This document shows, piece by piece, positions 51,277-60,277 of a stretch of DNA of 64,000 nt. The position numbers and the translations under genes were made by a program. Position 1 is the stretch's first letter. The number at the start of each line of letters is the position of its first letter. This DNA comes from an uncultured Prevotella sp. (GTDB lineage: Bacteria; Bacteroidota; Bacteroidia; Bacteroidales; Bacteroidaceae). Location: contig CAJJWN010000003.1 of NCBI GenBank assembly GCA_905196835.1, forward strand, positions 62,001 through 126,000, read 5' to 3'. The notes under the pieces are model-generated. The model had not been told where the DNA came from. It did no database searches and saw only the letters and a list, made by a program, of their open reading frames with translations.

Positions 51277-52279
51277 TGACCTTCCTTGCAAACTCGATTA
51301 TCGTGTCCTCGCCACGGCGGAAGTCGTCGTCGGTGAGACCGACGTTGTAGTCTGGCTCGATGCCGAACTCCGTGCACTGCATGTCTTTGTCATACATCGG
51401 GCACGCGCTGAACCTTACCGCCCAGCCGTTAGGCAGCTCGCTGCTCATCGGCATACCTGCTCCGCCGCCCGTCTTGTCGCCCACCACGGTGACGCCGGGG
51501 CAGCACTTCATGTACTTCACGAACTCGTTGGCCGCGCTGTACACGCCCCGGTTTGTCAAGACTACGGTCTTCTTGTGCCACCGTATGCCGCCGGACGGCT
51601 TGAGGATTTGCTTCTCCGGCTGGGAGAAATCGTTGTGTCCGGGTCCCGTCTTGTGGCTGATGTAGCCTACGTGGATGCTCTCGTCGGTGAAACGTGCCGC
51701 CAGTTTTTCAGCCGAAGTGAGCATTCCGCCGCCGTTGCCACGCACGTCAACGATGAGCCCCGTGCACGAAGCGAGATAATAAAGCACCTCGTCAAGGTTG
51801 CCGTCGCCTATGCCGTACTCGAACGAAGAACAGCGTATGTAACCTATGTTGTCGTCGAGCTTGCGGTATTCAAGGCCCGACGCCATCCTGTAATCTGTGC
51901 CGAGATAGCGGCGCAGGAGCGAGTCGCTTACGTTGGCAGGGTAATCTTCCTTCCAGCTCCAGAACCTCGCGTTGTCGAACGGGGAGTAAAGGTTGACATG
52001 ACCGTCGCGCAGTTCGCCGAGCATATTGCCCAACACCTCGAACAGCTGGTCGCCCGTCATCCTACTGTCTACCTGCCGGCTGTACCTCGCACGCACCTCG
52101 TTCCAGTCGAGTCCGTACTCCTCGGCCTTGTAATCGAAGAAGCAATAATGCTCGTCCATTATTTTCCAAAGCGCCTCGAAGTTGCCGTTGGGGTCGTCGC
52201 TAAACTCTTCCTCGTCAACGCACGACGACATACAGGCCAGCGAAAGGAGCGGCAACAGAACGTAAAAAAGTATTTTCAT
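51248..52279 (-). CDS. S41 family peptidase lipoprotein
   Basis: 343 residues with a lipobox signal (LLPLLSLACMSSC). Tail-specific protease features: N-terminal helical region (FEALWKIMDEHYCFFDYKA), VNLYSPFDN, a DVRGNGGG segment, the catalytic serine in NRGVYSAANEF and the lysine region VVGDKTGGG. It degrades or processes envelope proteins from the outer leaflet of a membrane. It overlaps the DUF3316-like gene by ATGA. The last ten residues VINGELRMDN are encoded by the family G repeat. Confidence 0.88.
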   Translation of the reverse strand: MKILFYVLLPLLSLACMSSCVDEEEFSDDPNGNFEALWKIMDEHYCFFDYKAEEYGLDWNEVRARYSRQVDSRMTGDQLFEVLGNMLGELRDGHVNLYSPFDNARFWSWKEDYPANVSDSLLRRYLGTDYRMASGLEYRKLDDNIGYIRCSSFEYGIGDGNLDEVLYYLASCTGLIVDVRGNGGGMLTSAEKLAARFTDESIHVGYISHKTGPGHNDFSQPEKQILKPSGGIRWHKKTVVLTNRGVYSAANEFVKYMKCCPGVTVVGDKTGGGAGMPMSSELPNGWAVRFSACPMYDKDMQCTEFGIEPDYNVGLTDDDFRRGEDTIIEFARKVINGELRMDN

Positions 52280-53094
52280 GGGAGTATGTTGGTAAGTTTG
52301 AAGCTGCGGACAAAGCCTATCAGCAGCATGTTTGAGTATGTATGGTACTTCAGGTTGTTCACCTTGGCCTGGCGGAAATCGCCGAGATAGCCCAGGCGCA
52401 GCGTGGTGCGGCCAAGCGTGAAGTCGAGGGTAAGCATCTGGCGGAGCGACGGACGGCTGACAAACGTCGTCGGCACGACGTTGTGGTCGTAGTCTCCACG
52501 GGAGAAAATCTCGTAATATGACTGGCCGTAATTTGGACTGAACATCACTCCTAAGACCGGTGCGCTGACCTCGTAGCGCGCCTTCAGCGGCACACGTCCG
52601 AGCCTGAAGCGGTATGCCGCGGCGGCACTGGGGGCGATGTTGAGTGCAAGACGAGCCTGCGCGGGGTTGTTGCCGTTACGTGTGTTGTATAGGAAACCAA
52701 CCTCGACATCAGCCTGTCCGCCCGCCATTATGTCGAGGCGGCCGCCCAGCAAGTCCCAATTGTAATGCACACCATAGGTGAATGTGTACATGCCCGACAT
52801 CTCGTTGGCGTTGCCAGCGCGGTTGTCGGCATACGCAAACGAGCCTTGATGCACCAGCATACGCGACCAATGGCGGCCCTCGCGGCGGCGTATCGTGTGG
52901 GAAACGTAGCGTAACTCCCAACCCGAATACTCTTCCGGCGAGAGGTAAGTGTCAAGCATTGAGGCCGCGCCGATGCCGAGCATCTGGGCGTTTGTTATCA
53001 CCTTATTACTATATAAGGTGTCGCCGCCCTGGCCGAATGCGGCCAACGGCATGGCGAGAAGCGCCGATATAAGAAATGAACGTATTGCTTTCAT
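52276..53094 (-). CDS. DUF3316-like exported protein
   Basis: 272 residues from MKAIRSFLISALL, with a signal peptide ending near PLAAFGQ. A longer start lies in a repeat and is rejected. The rest is beta-rich with NKVITNAQMLGIGAASMLDTYLSPEEYSG and a C-terminal barrel-like region (LRLGYLGDFRQAKVNNLKYHTYSNMLLIGFVRSF). It resembles DUF3316 proteins of Bacteroidota, probably outer-membrane. It overlaps the S41 peptidase gene by four bases, so the two are made together; whether the peptidase acts on it is unknown. Confidence 0.75.
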   Translation of the reverse strand: MKAIRSFLISALLAMPLAAFGQGGDTLYSNKVITNAQMLGIGAASMLDTYLSPEEYSGWELRYVSHTIRRREGRHWSRMLVHQGSFAYADNRAGNANEMSGMYTFTYGVHYNWDLLGGRLDIMAGGQADVEVGFLYNTRNGNNPAQARLALNIAPSAAAAYRFRLGRVPLKARYEVSAPVLGVMFSPNYGQSYYEIFSRGDYDHNVVPTTFVSRPSLRQMLTLDFTLGRTTLRLGYLGDFRQAKVNNLKYHTYSNMLLIGFVRSFKLTNILP

Positions 53095-53103
53095 TAGTCT
53101 AAA

Positions 53104-53196
53104 TGCAGCCCCTCCCATCCTCCCCAACGGGGAGGGGCATGGTTACTTATGGCTTATTCCCCATTCTCTCTCCGTCGGGGAGGGAATGGATGGGGC
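53104..53196. repeat. Inverted repeat, family E (E5)
   Basis: CCCCTCCCATCCTCCCCAAC with GGGGAGGGG, a spacer, then TCTCCGTCGGGGAGGGAATG and GATGGGG. It ends three bases before the parC stop codon. Confidence 0.82.
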
Positions 53197-53198
53197 TT

Positions 53199-55925
53199 TT
53201 ACTCTTCACCAAAGAGGCTCAACTGGCCGGTAATCTCGTCTATAACCTGCTGCTGGCTCTTGCCTGCATCGGGGTCAAGGTTCTCGTTTTCGGGTGCGCC
53301 GGGCTGTCCGTCGCCGTCCGCCCCGTCATCATCGGGCTCGTCACCGGCACGCTTCAGCGGCTCAAGTTGCTCTATACTGTCAACGGTCCACGTGGTAAGG
53401 CGCTTACCCTTGGCCTTAAAGCCCTTTACGGCGATAAACTCCTCGGCGTCAACTTCCATCGGGTCGCGGAACGCATCATTGCCTCCGAAGGTGATGCGGA
53501 AGCGCGGATAAGGCTCGTCTGTAAGGCAAACGAGGCGGCTGTCCTTGTTTTCGCCGATGTAGTTCTGCTTCCGTTTCGAGCCTTCCATAAGGAAACGCTT
53601 TATGTAAGGATAGCCTTGCTGGTCGGCATCGAAGAGCACCGCCGTCCACACCTTGCGCTCGTCATACTTCTCTATGAGCTTGATGTTGTCCTCGTAGTGG
53701 TTGTTCACGTCGAAGTTTGACAGGTAGAAGTCGCCGTTGTCAAGCACGACGAGGATGCTGTCGCCCTCGTTGAACTCGCCGAGCAGCCGCCCGTGGTCGT
53801 CGTAGTTGAGGCGTTTCACGTCGGGGTCGAACCAAACCTTGCGCCCGCCGAGCGTGCTGTGGCCGTGGCTTTTGAGCGAAATGCGGTGCACGTTGAAGCG
53901 TGTCATCACCACTCCGCGCGCCGAACGGCCCTTAATGGCAACCTCGGAGAAGTCTTTTTCCTTAAAGATGTTCTTCAGGCGGGGTGCCGGGTCAAGCGTA
54001 ACCTTGATTATTTCGGCCTCGCCATTGGGGTTGGCGGTGAAGTAAACCACGCGCGAACCGGGCGTGCCCATCGTAATATCGTACTCGCGGTCGCGCGTCG
54101 CACTGGTGACGTTAAAGCGTTTCATGTAGTATTTGCCGAGCTTTCCGTCACGGTAGACCACGTTGTATATGGTGCGCTTGTCGTTCTTCTTGAACACGGC
54201 GACGTGCAGAATGTTCTTGCCGACGAATATTTTGTCGGCCACCTTGACTACCTTATACTTGCCGTCCTTATAGAAAATGATGATGTCGTCGATGTCGGAG
54301 CAGTTGCAAACGAACTCGTCTTTCTTCAGCGCAGTGCCGATAAAGCCGTCGTTGCGGTTGATGTACAGCTTCTCGTTGGCCTCAACCACCTTGGTGGCCT
54401 CGATGGTGTCGAAGTTCTTTATTTCGGTAAGACGGGGATGGGCGGCACCGTATTTCTGCTTGAGGTACTTGAACCAGTCGGCCGTTACATCGACCATGTG
54501 GCCCAGCTTGTAGTCTATTTCCTCGATTTCGGCCTTGATTTTAGCCATCAGCTCGTCGGCCTTGTCCTTGTTGAACTTCAATATCCGCGCCATCTTTATG
54601 TCCATCAGGCGGAGTATGTCGTCCTTTGTCACCTCGCGGATGAACTGCGGATAGTACGGCGTAAGGCGTTCGTCGATGTGTGCGCAGGCTGCGTCCATGT
54701 CGGGAGCCTGCTCGAACTTGCGGTCCTTGTATATGCGTTCCTCGATGAAAATCTTTTCAAGCGAGGCGAAGTGAAGCTGCTCCTGAAGCTCGTGCTTGCG
54801 TATTTCGAGCTCCTTGCGGAGCAAGTCCATCGTGTGATTAACCGAATAACGCAGCACGTCGCTGACTGAAAGGAACTGCGGCTTGTCGTCCTCTATGACG
54901 CAGCAGTTGGGCGATATGTTGATTTCGCAGTCCGAAAAGGCGTACAGGGCGTCGATGGTCTTGTCTGACGAGACGCCCGGCGACAGGTGTACTTGTATCT
55001 CAACCTGCGCCGCCGTGTTGTCGTCTACCTTGCGCGCCTTGATTTTTCCCTTCTCGATAGCTTTCAATATAGAGTCTATCAAGGTGCTGGTGGTCTTGCC
55101 GTAAGGTATTTCCCTGATTACAAGGGTCTTGCTGTCAAGCTTCTCTATCTTGGCTCTTACCTTAAGCGTGCCGCCGCGCTGGCCGTCGTTATACTTGCTT
55201 ACGTCGATGCTGCCGCCCGTGGGGAAGTCGGGATAGAGCGTGAACGGCTCGCCGTGAAGGTAGCTTACGGCGGCGTCGCATATTTCGTTGAAGTTGTGGG
55301 GCAGTATTTTCGACGACAGGCCTACGGCTATGCCCTCCGCGCCCTGCGCCAAGAGGAGGGGGAACTTGGCCGGAAGCGTAATCGGCTCCTTGTTCCTTCC
55401 GTCGTAGCTTAGCTGCCACTCGGTAGTCTTAGGGTTGAAAACCACGTCGAGGGCGAACTTCGACAGCCTGGCCTCGATGTATCGCGGAGCGGCCGCGCGG
55501 TCGCCGGTGAGTATGTTTCCCCAGTTACCCTGGCAGTCTACGAGCAGGTCTTTCTGCCCCAGCTGCACTAAGGCGTCGCCTATGGAGGCGTCGCCGTGGG
55601 GGTGGAACTGCATCGTGTGGCCCACGATGTTCGCCACCTTGTTATACCGGCCGTCGTCCATGCGCTTCATGGAGTGCAGTATGCGCCGCTGCACGGGCTT
55701 CAGTCCGTCCTCTATGTGGGGCACGGCACGCTCCAGTATCACGTAAGAAGCATAGTCGAGAAACCAGCTCTGGTACATTCCGCTAAGGTGATGCACGGCC
55801 GAAGCGTCAAACCGGCTGACGGGCTTGTACCCCTCGCCACCGGCCTGTGCGCCGCCATCCTCGGGCTGCACGGCGTCCCCGTCAAGTTCCTCGATGCTCT
55901 CGTTGTCCTTTATCTCGTCGTCCAT
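53199..55925 (-). CDS. parC: DNA topoisomerase IV subunit A (ParC-like)
   Basis: 908 residues from MDDEIKDNES; an upstream in-frame start at 56039 lies across the promoter and is rejected. The GyrA/ParC core has YASYVILERAVPHIEDGLKPVQRRIL, HTMQFHPHGDASIGDALV and the active-site tyrosine Y149 (AAPRYIEARL). The C-terminal domain has weak beta-pinwheel repeats and an acidic tail. The absence of a clear GyrA box suggests topoisomerase IV, the decatenating enzyme. The ParE partner is not in the window. Confidence 0.88.
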   Translation of the reverse strand: MDDEIKDNESIEELDGDAVQPEDGGAQAGGEGYKPVSRFDASAVHHLSGMYQSWFLDYASYVILERAVPHIEDGLKPVQRRILHSMKRMDDGRYNKVANIVGHTMQFHPHGDASIGDALVQLGQKDLLVDCQGNWGNILTGDRAAAPRYIEARLSKFALDVVFNPKTTEWQLSYDGRNKEPITLPAKFPLLLAQGAEGIAVGLSSKILPHNFNEICDAAVSYLHGEPFTLYPDFPTGGSIDVSKYNDGQRGGTLKVRAKIEKLDSKTLVIREIPYGKTTSTLIDSILKAIEKGKIKARKVDDNTAAQVEIQVHLSPGVSSDKTIDALYAFSDCEINISPNCCVIEDDKPQFLSVSDVLRYSVNHTMDLLRKELEIRKHELQEQLHFASLEKIFIEERIYKDRKFEQAPDMDAACAHIDERLTPYYPQFIREVTKDDILRLMDIKMARILKFNKDKADELMAKIKAEIEEIDYKLGHMVDVTADWFKYLKQKYGAAHPRLTEIKNFDTIEATKVVEANEKLYINRNDGFIGTALKKDEFVCNCSDIDDIIIFYKDGKYKVVKVADKIFVGKNILHVAVFKKNDKRTIYNVVYRDGKLGKYYMKRFNVTSATRDREYDITMGTPGSRVVYFTANPNGEAEIIKVTLDPAPRLKNIFKEKDFSEVAIKGRSARGVVMTRFNVHRISLKSHGHSTLGGRKVWFDPDVKRLNYDDHGRLLGEFNEGDSILVVLDNGDFYLSNFDVNNHYEDNIKLIEKYDERKVWTAVLFDADQQGYPYIKRFLMEGSKRKQNYIGENKDSRLVCLTDEPYPRFRITFGGNDAFRDPMEVDAEEFIAVKGFKAKGKRLTTWTVDSIEQLEPLKRAGDEPDDDGADGDGQPGAPENENLDPDAGKSQQQVIDEITGQLSLFGEE

Positions 55926-56009
55926 GATGATGTAGTTGTATGTGAAGAAAATGCCGCCGGGCGGCATTAAGCGCGGCGCAGGCTCGTGTCCGCACCGCTT
56001 TGCAAGGTA

Positions 56010-56040
56010 CAAAGATAATTCAAATCGGGCAAAATGCAAA
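56010..56040 (-). promoter_or_regulatory. parC promoter
   Basis: Minus strand TTTG (56037-56040), 19-base spacer, TATCTTTG (56010-56017), with the extended TTTTATTTTGCATTTT context shared with glyS and tRNA-Leu. Confidence 0.75.
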
Positions 56041-56347
56041 ATAAAATCGGGCGAAACGAGCGATTATTTTCATTTCCGAGATGATGCCTGTCTTATTCAG
56101 ATACATCCCGAAAAGCGGAAAAACGCAAAAGAATGGTTTTATTTCAATAAAACGCTATAAAGGTTTTCGCTACGCAAAATTATGTTAACGGAAGCGTGAG
56201 CCATAATCACGTTAAGCCCCTGAGAAGGCCGACGGCGCGCACGAGAACGCCGTTCGGCGTGAAAAACGGCGTTTTTCGGCATTCTGCGTATCGTGCTTTA
56301 TATCAACCACTTACGTTCGAAAGACACTGCACATACGCTCAACAGCC

Positions 56348-56432
56348 TTGTCAAAGACGGCCTTTCGTGACGCCAAAGACGGTCTTTGGCATCACGAAAG
56401 GCCGCCTCCGGCACAGCTTCCGGCGGCCTTCT
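56348..56432. repeat. Family R palindromic repeat (R12), diverged
   Basis: CAAAGACGGCCTTTCGTGAC, CCAAAGACGGTCTTTGG and CACGAAAGGCCGCCTCCGG; more diverged than the others, without a clear tail. Confidence 0.7.
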
Positions 56433-56731
56433 GAGGTACAAAACAGCATATTTATACATCCAACATACAATATTACGCTGTTTCAGAAGCAAAAAAGCAC
56501 CTTGCGGCACGCGTCTAAGCGCCCGTCGATTTCTATTTCGACGATTTGCATTGTAAAGAAAAACGAAACGGCAAAAGTTAAATAACGTTTAACAAGAAGT
56601 ATCTTCCACGGATGCACCCAACGGCTTGCTTCACGGCACAAGCAGCCCACCCACGCCGGCATATACTGCCATGATATACATCACGCAGCACCGCCGGTAT
56701 GAAAATTATCGCTCGTTTCTCACGCTTTTAT

Positions 56732-56762
56732 TTTGCATTTCCCCCATTTTATATTACCTTTG
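56732..56762 (+). promoter_or_regulatory. tRNA-Leu promoter
   Basis: TTTG (56732-56735), 19-base spacer, TACCTTTG (56755-56762) preceded by the extended CGCTTTTATTTTGCATTT. The tRNA begins 36 bases later. Confidence 0.75.
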
Positions 56763-56797
56763 CACCGCCGTTTCACGAAAGGCGGCACAACAGACAT

Positions 56798-56879
56798 GCG
56801 CTTGTGGCGGAATTGGTAGACGCGCCAGACTTAGGATCTGGTGTCTCGCGACGTGTAGGTTCGAGTCCTATCAGGCGCA
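56798..56879 (+). tRNA. tRNA-Leu (anticodon TAG)
   Basis: 82-base class II tRNA: acceptor GCGCTTG / CAGGCGC plus discriminator A, anticodon loop CTTAGGA (TAG), variable arm TGTCTCGCGACGT, T loop TTCGAGT. CCA is not encoded. It is followed by a 9-bp terminator hairpin. Confidence 0.95.
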
Positions 56880-56890
56880 CAGAAAGAAAT

Positions 56891-56919
56891 GCCAAGTGGT
56901 TGACAGCAAGCCACTTGGC
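56891..56919 (+). terminator. Terminator after tRNA-Leu
   Basis: Perfect stem GCCAAGTGG / CCACTTGGC with an 11-base loop, followed by GTTCTTATTT; the T run is imperfect. Confidence 0.65.
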
Positions 56920-56992
56920 GTTCTTATTTCCACCAAATCGGCATAAGCCCACGCCAAACGGCACAATCGTAAGCCGCCAAACCTTACCCGGA

Positions 56993-57030
56993 AAAACAAA
57001 AAGGCCGCACCCATTATCACGGATGCGGCC
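56993..57030 (-). terminator. Terminator of the two small membrane-protein genes
   Basis: Minus strand stem GGCCGCATCC / GGGTGCGGCC followed by TTTTTGTTTTT, 35 bases after the 33-residue gene. Confidence 0.85.
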
Positions 57031-57064
57031 AACGAATTGACTGGTACGGCACCGATACGGGCCG

Positions 57065-57166
57065 TCATTTCCTCTCGTCTTTCAATACTTTGTCTTGCCT
57101 GTTGAAGTACATATAACCTACAACGGCTATCACAATAACCAATATTGACGCTATAACTGCTCCCAT
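57065..57166 (-). CDS. Tiny single-span membrane protein (33 residues)
   Basis: MGAVIASILVIVIAVVGYMY followed by FNRQDKVLKDERK: one membrane helix and a charged cytoplasmic tail. An AAGGAG ribosome site sits eight bases before the ATG and the terminator follows. It starts two bases after the stop of the 51-residue gene, so the two form a tiny operon. I do not recognise it. Its size and shape resemble small regulatory or assembly subunits of membrane complexes, but no partner is evident. Confidence 0.7.
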   Translation of the reverse strand: MGAVIASILVIVIAVVGYMYFNRQDKVLKDERK

Positions 57167-57168
57167 AA

Positions 57169-57324
57169 CTATTTCTCCTTTTCTTTTATCATTGACAATC
57201 CTACAATCAAAGTAACCAACACCGCCACTACAAGCAGGGCGTAAACATACCACGCCCATTCATCTATACCATTAAATACGGACGACAATAAAATTGCCGT
57301 TGCCATATATTTGGCTATATCCAT
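57169..57324 (-). CDS. Small membrane protein (51 residues)
   Basis: MDIAKYMATAILLSSVFNGI then DEWAWYVYALLVVAVLVTLI and VGLSMIKEKEK. It has two short hydrophobic segments, the second a clear membrane helix, and a charged end. The promoter TAACTTTG lies 34 bases upstream on the minus strand. A seven-codon frame, MKKELGK, precedes it and might be a leader peptide. Function unknown; partner of the 33-residue protein downstream. Confidence 0.65.
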   Translation of the reverse strand: MDIAKYMATAILLSSVFNGIDEWAWYVYALLVVAVLVTLIVGLSMIKEKEK

Positions 57325-57357
57325 AAGCTATTTGCCCAGTTCCTTCTTCATACTTCG

Positions 57358-57365
57358 CAAAGTTA
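57358..57365 (-). promoter_or_regulatory. -7 box for the small membrane-protein operon
   Basis: TAACTTTG on the minus strand, 34 bases before the 51-residue gene. Confidence 0.55.
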
Positions 57366-57668
57366 TACATTATTCCGCAATATACAAAACGGTTGACACA
57401 AAATAAACATTTATGGCCGGAAAGAGGCCGGCATATATAATAATGTGTCACAGGCAGGCGCCACTCTGCCTCCGTCAGGCCAACACCCATTCCACCATAG
57501 GCGGCAAAGCTTCATGCCGCAGGCCTCGCGCCGTCATACATTTATACTCTTATTTTACAAGCATTTACAAGATTTGGTGCAACAAAGTTTTCCATTTCGG
57601 ACAACTTTCGGCAAAAAAATTATCGGCAAATTATCCGAAAAGTATTTCTTTTTATCAAAAAATGTTCG

Positions 57669-57676
57669 TAGCTTTG
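57669..57676 (+). promoter_or_regulatory. -7 box for nrdJ
   Basis: TAGCTTTG, 28 bases before the nrdJ ATG; a second box-like TACTTTTG (57691-57698) lies only five bases from the ATG. Confidence 0.5.
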
Positions 57677-57703
57677 CACCACATTCAATATACTTTTGTC
57701 ATC

Positions 57704-60271
57704 ATGGAAAATAAACAAACTTACTCTTACGAGGAAGCATACCAGGCCTCTTTGGCTTACTTCGGCGGCGACGAGCTGGCCGCAAGGGTATGGGTCAACA
57801 AGTACGCGCTAAAAGACAGCTACGGCAACCTGTTTGAAAAAACACCGGCCGACATGCACTGGCGCATAGCCAACGAAGTGGCCAGGATTGAAAACAAATA
57901 CAACAATCCGCTGAAAGCCGAAGAAGTATTTGAGGTTCTCGACCATTTCAGATACATAGTACCGGCAGGCAGCCCCATGACGGGCATCGGCAACAACTAC
58001 CAGGTGGCATCGCTGTCAAACTGCTTTGTCATAGGCCTTGACGGCGACGCTGACTCATACGGAGCCATACTGCGCATAGACGAGGAGCAGGTACAGCTGA
58101 TGAAACGCCGCGGAGGAGTAGGCCATGACCTTTCGCACCTGCGTCCCAAAGGCTCGCCGGTAAACAACTCGGCGCTTACTTCGACCGGACTTGTGCCCTT
58201 TATGGAAAGGTACAGCAACTCGACACGCGAGGTGGCGCAAGACGGACGGCGCGGTGCGCTGATGTTGTCGGTAAGCATCAAGCATCCGGACAGCGAGGCG
58301 TTTATCGACGCGAAGATGACCGAAGGCAAGATAACGGGCGCGAACGTGTCGGTGAAAATCGACGACGAGTTCATGCGCGCGGCCATAGATGACAAGGAAT
58401 ATGTACAACAATTCCCCATTGACAGCGACGAGCCGTTGACAAAAAAGAACATCAGCGCAAAACAGTTGTGGGAGAAAATAGTGCACAACGCATGGAAAAG
58501 CGCCGAGCCGGGAGTGCTCTTCTGGGATACCATTCTTCGCGAAAGCATACCCGACTGCTATGCCGACTTGGGCTTCCGCACGGTATCTACAAACCCGTGC
58601 GGCGAAATTCCGCTCTGCCCTTACGACTCATGCCGCCTGCTGTCAATCAACCTATATTCATACGTAGTCAATCCGTTCACCGACAAGGCGTACTTCGACT
58701 ACGACCTGTTCCGCCGCCACGTCGGCCTGGCACAGCGCATAATGGACGACATTGTGGACATGGAGCTTGAGAAAATCGACCTCATAATGGATAAAATCAA
58801 GGCCGACCCGCAGAGCGACGAGGTGAAATTCACCGAGTATCACCTGTGGGAAAAGATTAAGGACAAGAGCGGAAAAGGCCGCCGTACGGGCGTTGGTATA
58901 ACGGCCGAAGGCGACATGCTCGCCGCCATGGGGCTGCGTTACGGTACGCAGGAGGCTACCGACTTCTCCGTTGAAGTGCATAAGACGCTCGCCCTCGCGG
59001 CATACCGCTCGTCTGTAACCATGGCAAAGGAGCGCGGCGCTTTCGCCGTGTACGACGCCAAGAGAGAAGAGAACAACCCCTTCATCAGCCGTTTGCGCGA
59101 AGCCGACCCCGAACTTTATGCCGACATGGTGAAGTATGGAAGGCGCAACATAGCCTGCCTCACCATCGCTCCCACCGGCACAACGAGCCTCATGACGCAG
59201 ACCACGAGCGGCATAGAGCCCGTGTTCATGCCCGTGTACAAACGCCGCCGCAAGGTCAACCCCAACGATACAGATGTGCATGTGGACTTCGTTGACGAAG
59301 TGGGCGACTCGTTCGAGGAGTACATCGTCTACCACCGAAAGTTCATCGAATGGATGAAAATAAATGGCATAGACACAGACAAGCGTTATACCCAGGACGA
59401 AATAGACCAGCTTATTGCACGCTCACCTTATTATAAAGCCACCGCCAACGATGTTGACTGGCTCATGAAGGTGCGTATGCAGGGCGCCATCCAGAAGTGG
59501 GTGGACCACAGCATCAGCGTGACAATCAACCTTCCCAACAACGTTGACGAGGCTCTTGTCAACCGCCTGTACGTAGAAGCCTGGAAGTCGGGCTGCAAGG
59601 GATGCACCGTTTACCGTGACGGCTCGCGCTCGGGAGTGATGCTTTCAGTCGAGAAGAAGAAGGAAAAAGGAGGCGAGGAAATAACCACGCAGCAGCAACT
59701 GCCGCCCTGCCGCCACCCCGAAGTTACCGAAGTAAGGCCGAAAGAGCTTGAATGCGACGTGGTAAGGTTCCAGAACAACAAGGAGAAATGGGTCGCTTTC
59801 GTAGGCTTGCTGGACGGCTATCCGTACGAAATCTTTACTGGATTGCAGGACGACGAGGAGGGCATCGTATTGCCGAAGACCGTCACCAAAGGCAAAATCA
59901 TCAAGCAACCTAATGAAGACGGAAGCAAACGCTACGACTTCCAGTTCGAGAACAAGCGCGGATACAAGACCACCGTTGAGGGACTTAGCGAGAAGTTCAA
60001 CCCCGAATACTGGAACTACGCCAAACTAATTTCCGGCGTACTGCGCTACCGTATGCCTATCGAGCATGTGATAAAGCTTGTTAGCTCGCTCCAACTTAAG
60101 AGCGAAAGCATCAACACTTGGAAGAACGGCGTAGAACGTGCGCTAAAGAAATATATCACCGACGGCACCGAGGCAAAAGGCCAGAAATGCCCTGCCTGCG
60201 GACAGGAGACACTTGTTTACCAGGAAGGATGCCTCATCTGCAAGAACTGCGGAGCGTCAAGGTGCGGATAA
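57704..60271 (+). CDS. nrdJ: Adenosylcobalamin-dependent ribonucleotide reductase (class II)
   Basis: 855 residues from MENKQTYSYE; longer in-frame starts lie upstream of the promoter box. The active-site signature NPCGEIPLCPYDSCRLLS, MKRRGGVGHDLSHLRPKG, the loop IAPTGTTSLMTQTTSGIEPVF and the ending with paired cysteines CPACGQETLVYQEGCLICKNCGASRCG identify a B12-dependent reductase that makes deoxynucleotides from ribonucleotides without oxygen dependence. It is followed by a family D repeat. Confidence 0.95.
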   Translation: MENKQTYSYEEAYQASLAYFGGDELAARVWVNKYALKDSYGNLFEKTPADMHWRIANEVARIENKYNNPLKAEEVFEVLDHFRYIVPAGSPMTGIGNNYQVASLSNCFVIGLDGDADSYGAILRIDEEQVQLMKRRGGVGHDLSHLRPKGSPVNNSALTSTGLVPFMERYSNSTREVAQDGRRGALMLSVSIKHPDSEAFIDAKMTEGKITGANVSVKIDDEFMRAAIDDKEYVQQFPIDSDEPLTKKNISAKQLWEKIVHNAWKSAEPGVLFWDTILRESIPDCYADLGFRTVSTNPCGEIPLCPYDSCRLLSINLYSYVVNPFTDKAYFDYDLFRRHVGLAQRIMDDIVDMELEKIDLIMDKIKADPQSDEVKFTEYHLWEKIKDKSGKGRRTGVGITAEGDMLAAMGLRYGTQEATDFSVEVHKTLALAAYRSSVTMAKERGAFAVYDAKREENNPFISRLREADPELYADMVKYGRRNIACLTIAPTGTTSLMTQTTSGIEPVFMPVYKRRRKVNPNDTDVHVDFVDEVGDSFEEYIVYHRKFIEWMKINGIDTDKRYTQDEIDQLIARSPYYKATANDVDWLMKVRMQGAIQKWVDHSISVTINLPNNVDEALVNRLYVEAWKSGCKGCTVYRDGSRSGVMLSVEKKKEKGGEEITTQQQLPPCRHPEVTEVRPKELECDVVRFQNNKEKWVAFVGLLDGYPYEIFTGLQDDEEGIVLPKTVTKGKIIKQPNEDGSKRYDFQFENKRGYKTTVEGLSEKFNPEYWNYAKLISGVLRYRMPIEHVIKLVSSLQLKSESINTWKNGVERALKKYITDGTEAKGQKCPACGQETLVYQEGCLICKNCGASRCG

Positions 60272-60277
60272 AAAGAC

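Larger units (their letters stand above)
55926..56797. other. 872-bp divergent intergenic region parC / tRNA-Leu
   Basis: Contains the parC promoter, an imperfect inverted repeat around GAACGCCGTTCGGCGTG / AAAAACGGCGTTTTTCGGC (about 56246-56282), family R copy R12 and the tRNA-Leu promoter. No protein-coding gene is credible. Confidence 0.6.
57325..57703. other. Divergent intergenic region before nrdJ
   Basis: 379 bases. Apart from the two -7 boxes, I see no gene. No cobalamin riboswitch motif was found although the RNR needs B12. Confidence 0.6.

Noticed and set aside
56196..56585. 129-codon frame in the parC/tRNA-Leu gap
   Set aside because: Runs through a family R repeat and has a random-looking composition.
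57325..57703. Cobalamin riboswitch before nrdJ
   Set aside because: GGCAGGCGCCACTCTGCC near 57453 was considered but the surrounding conserved core is missing.
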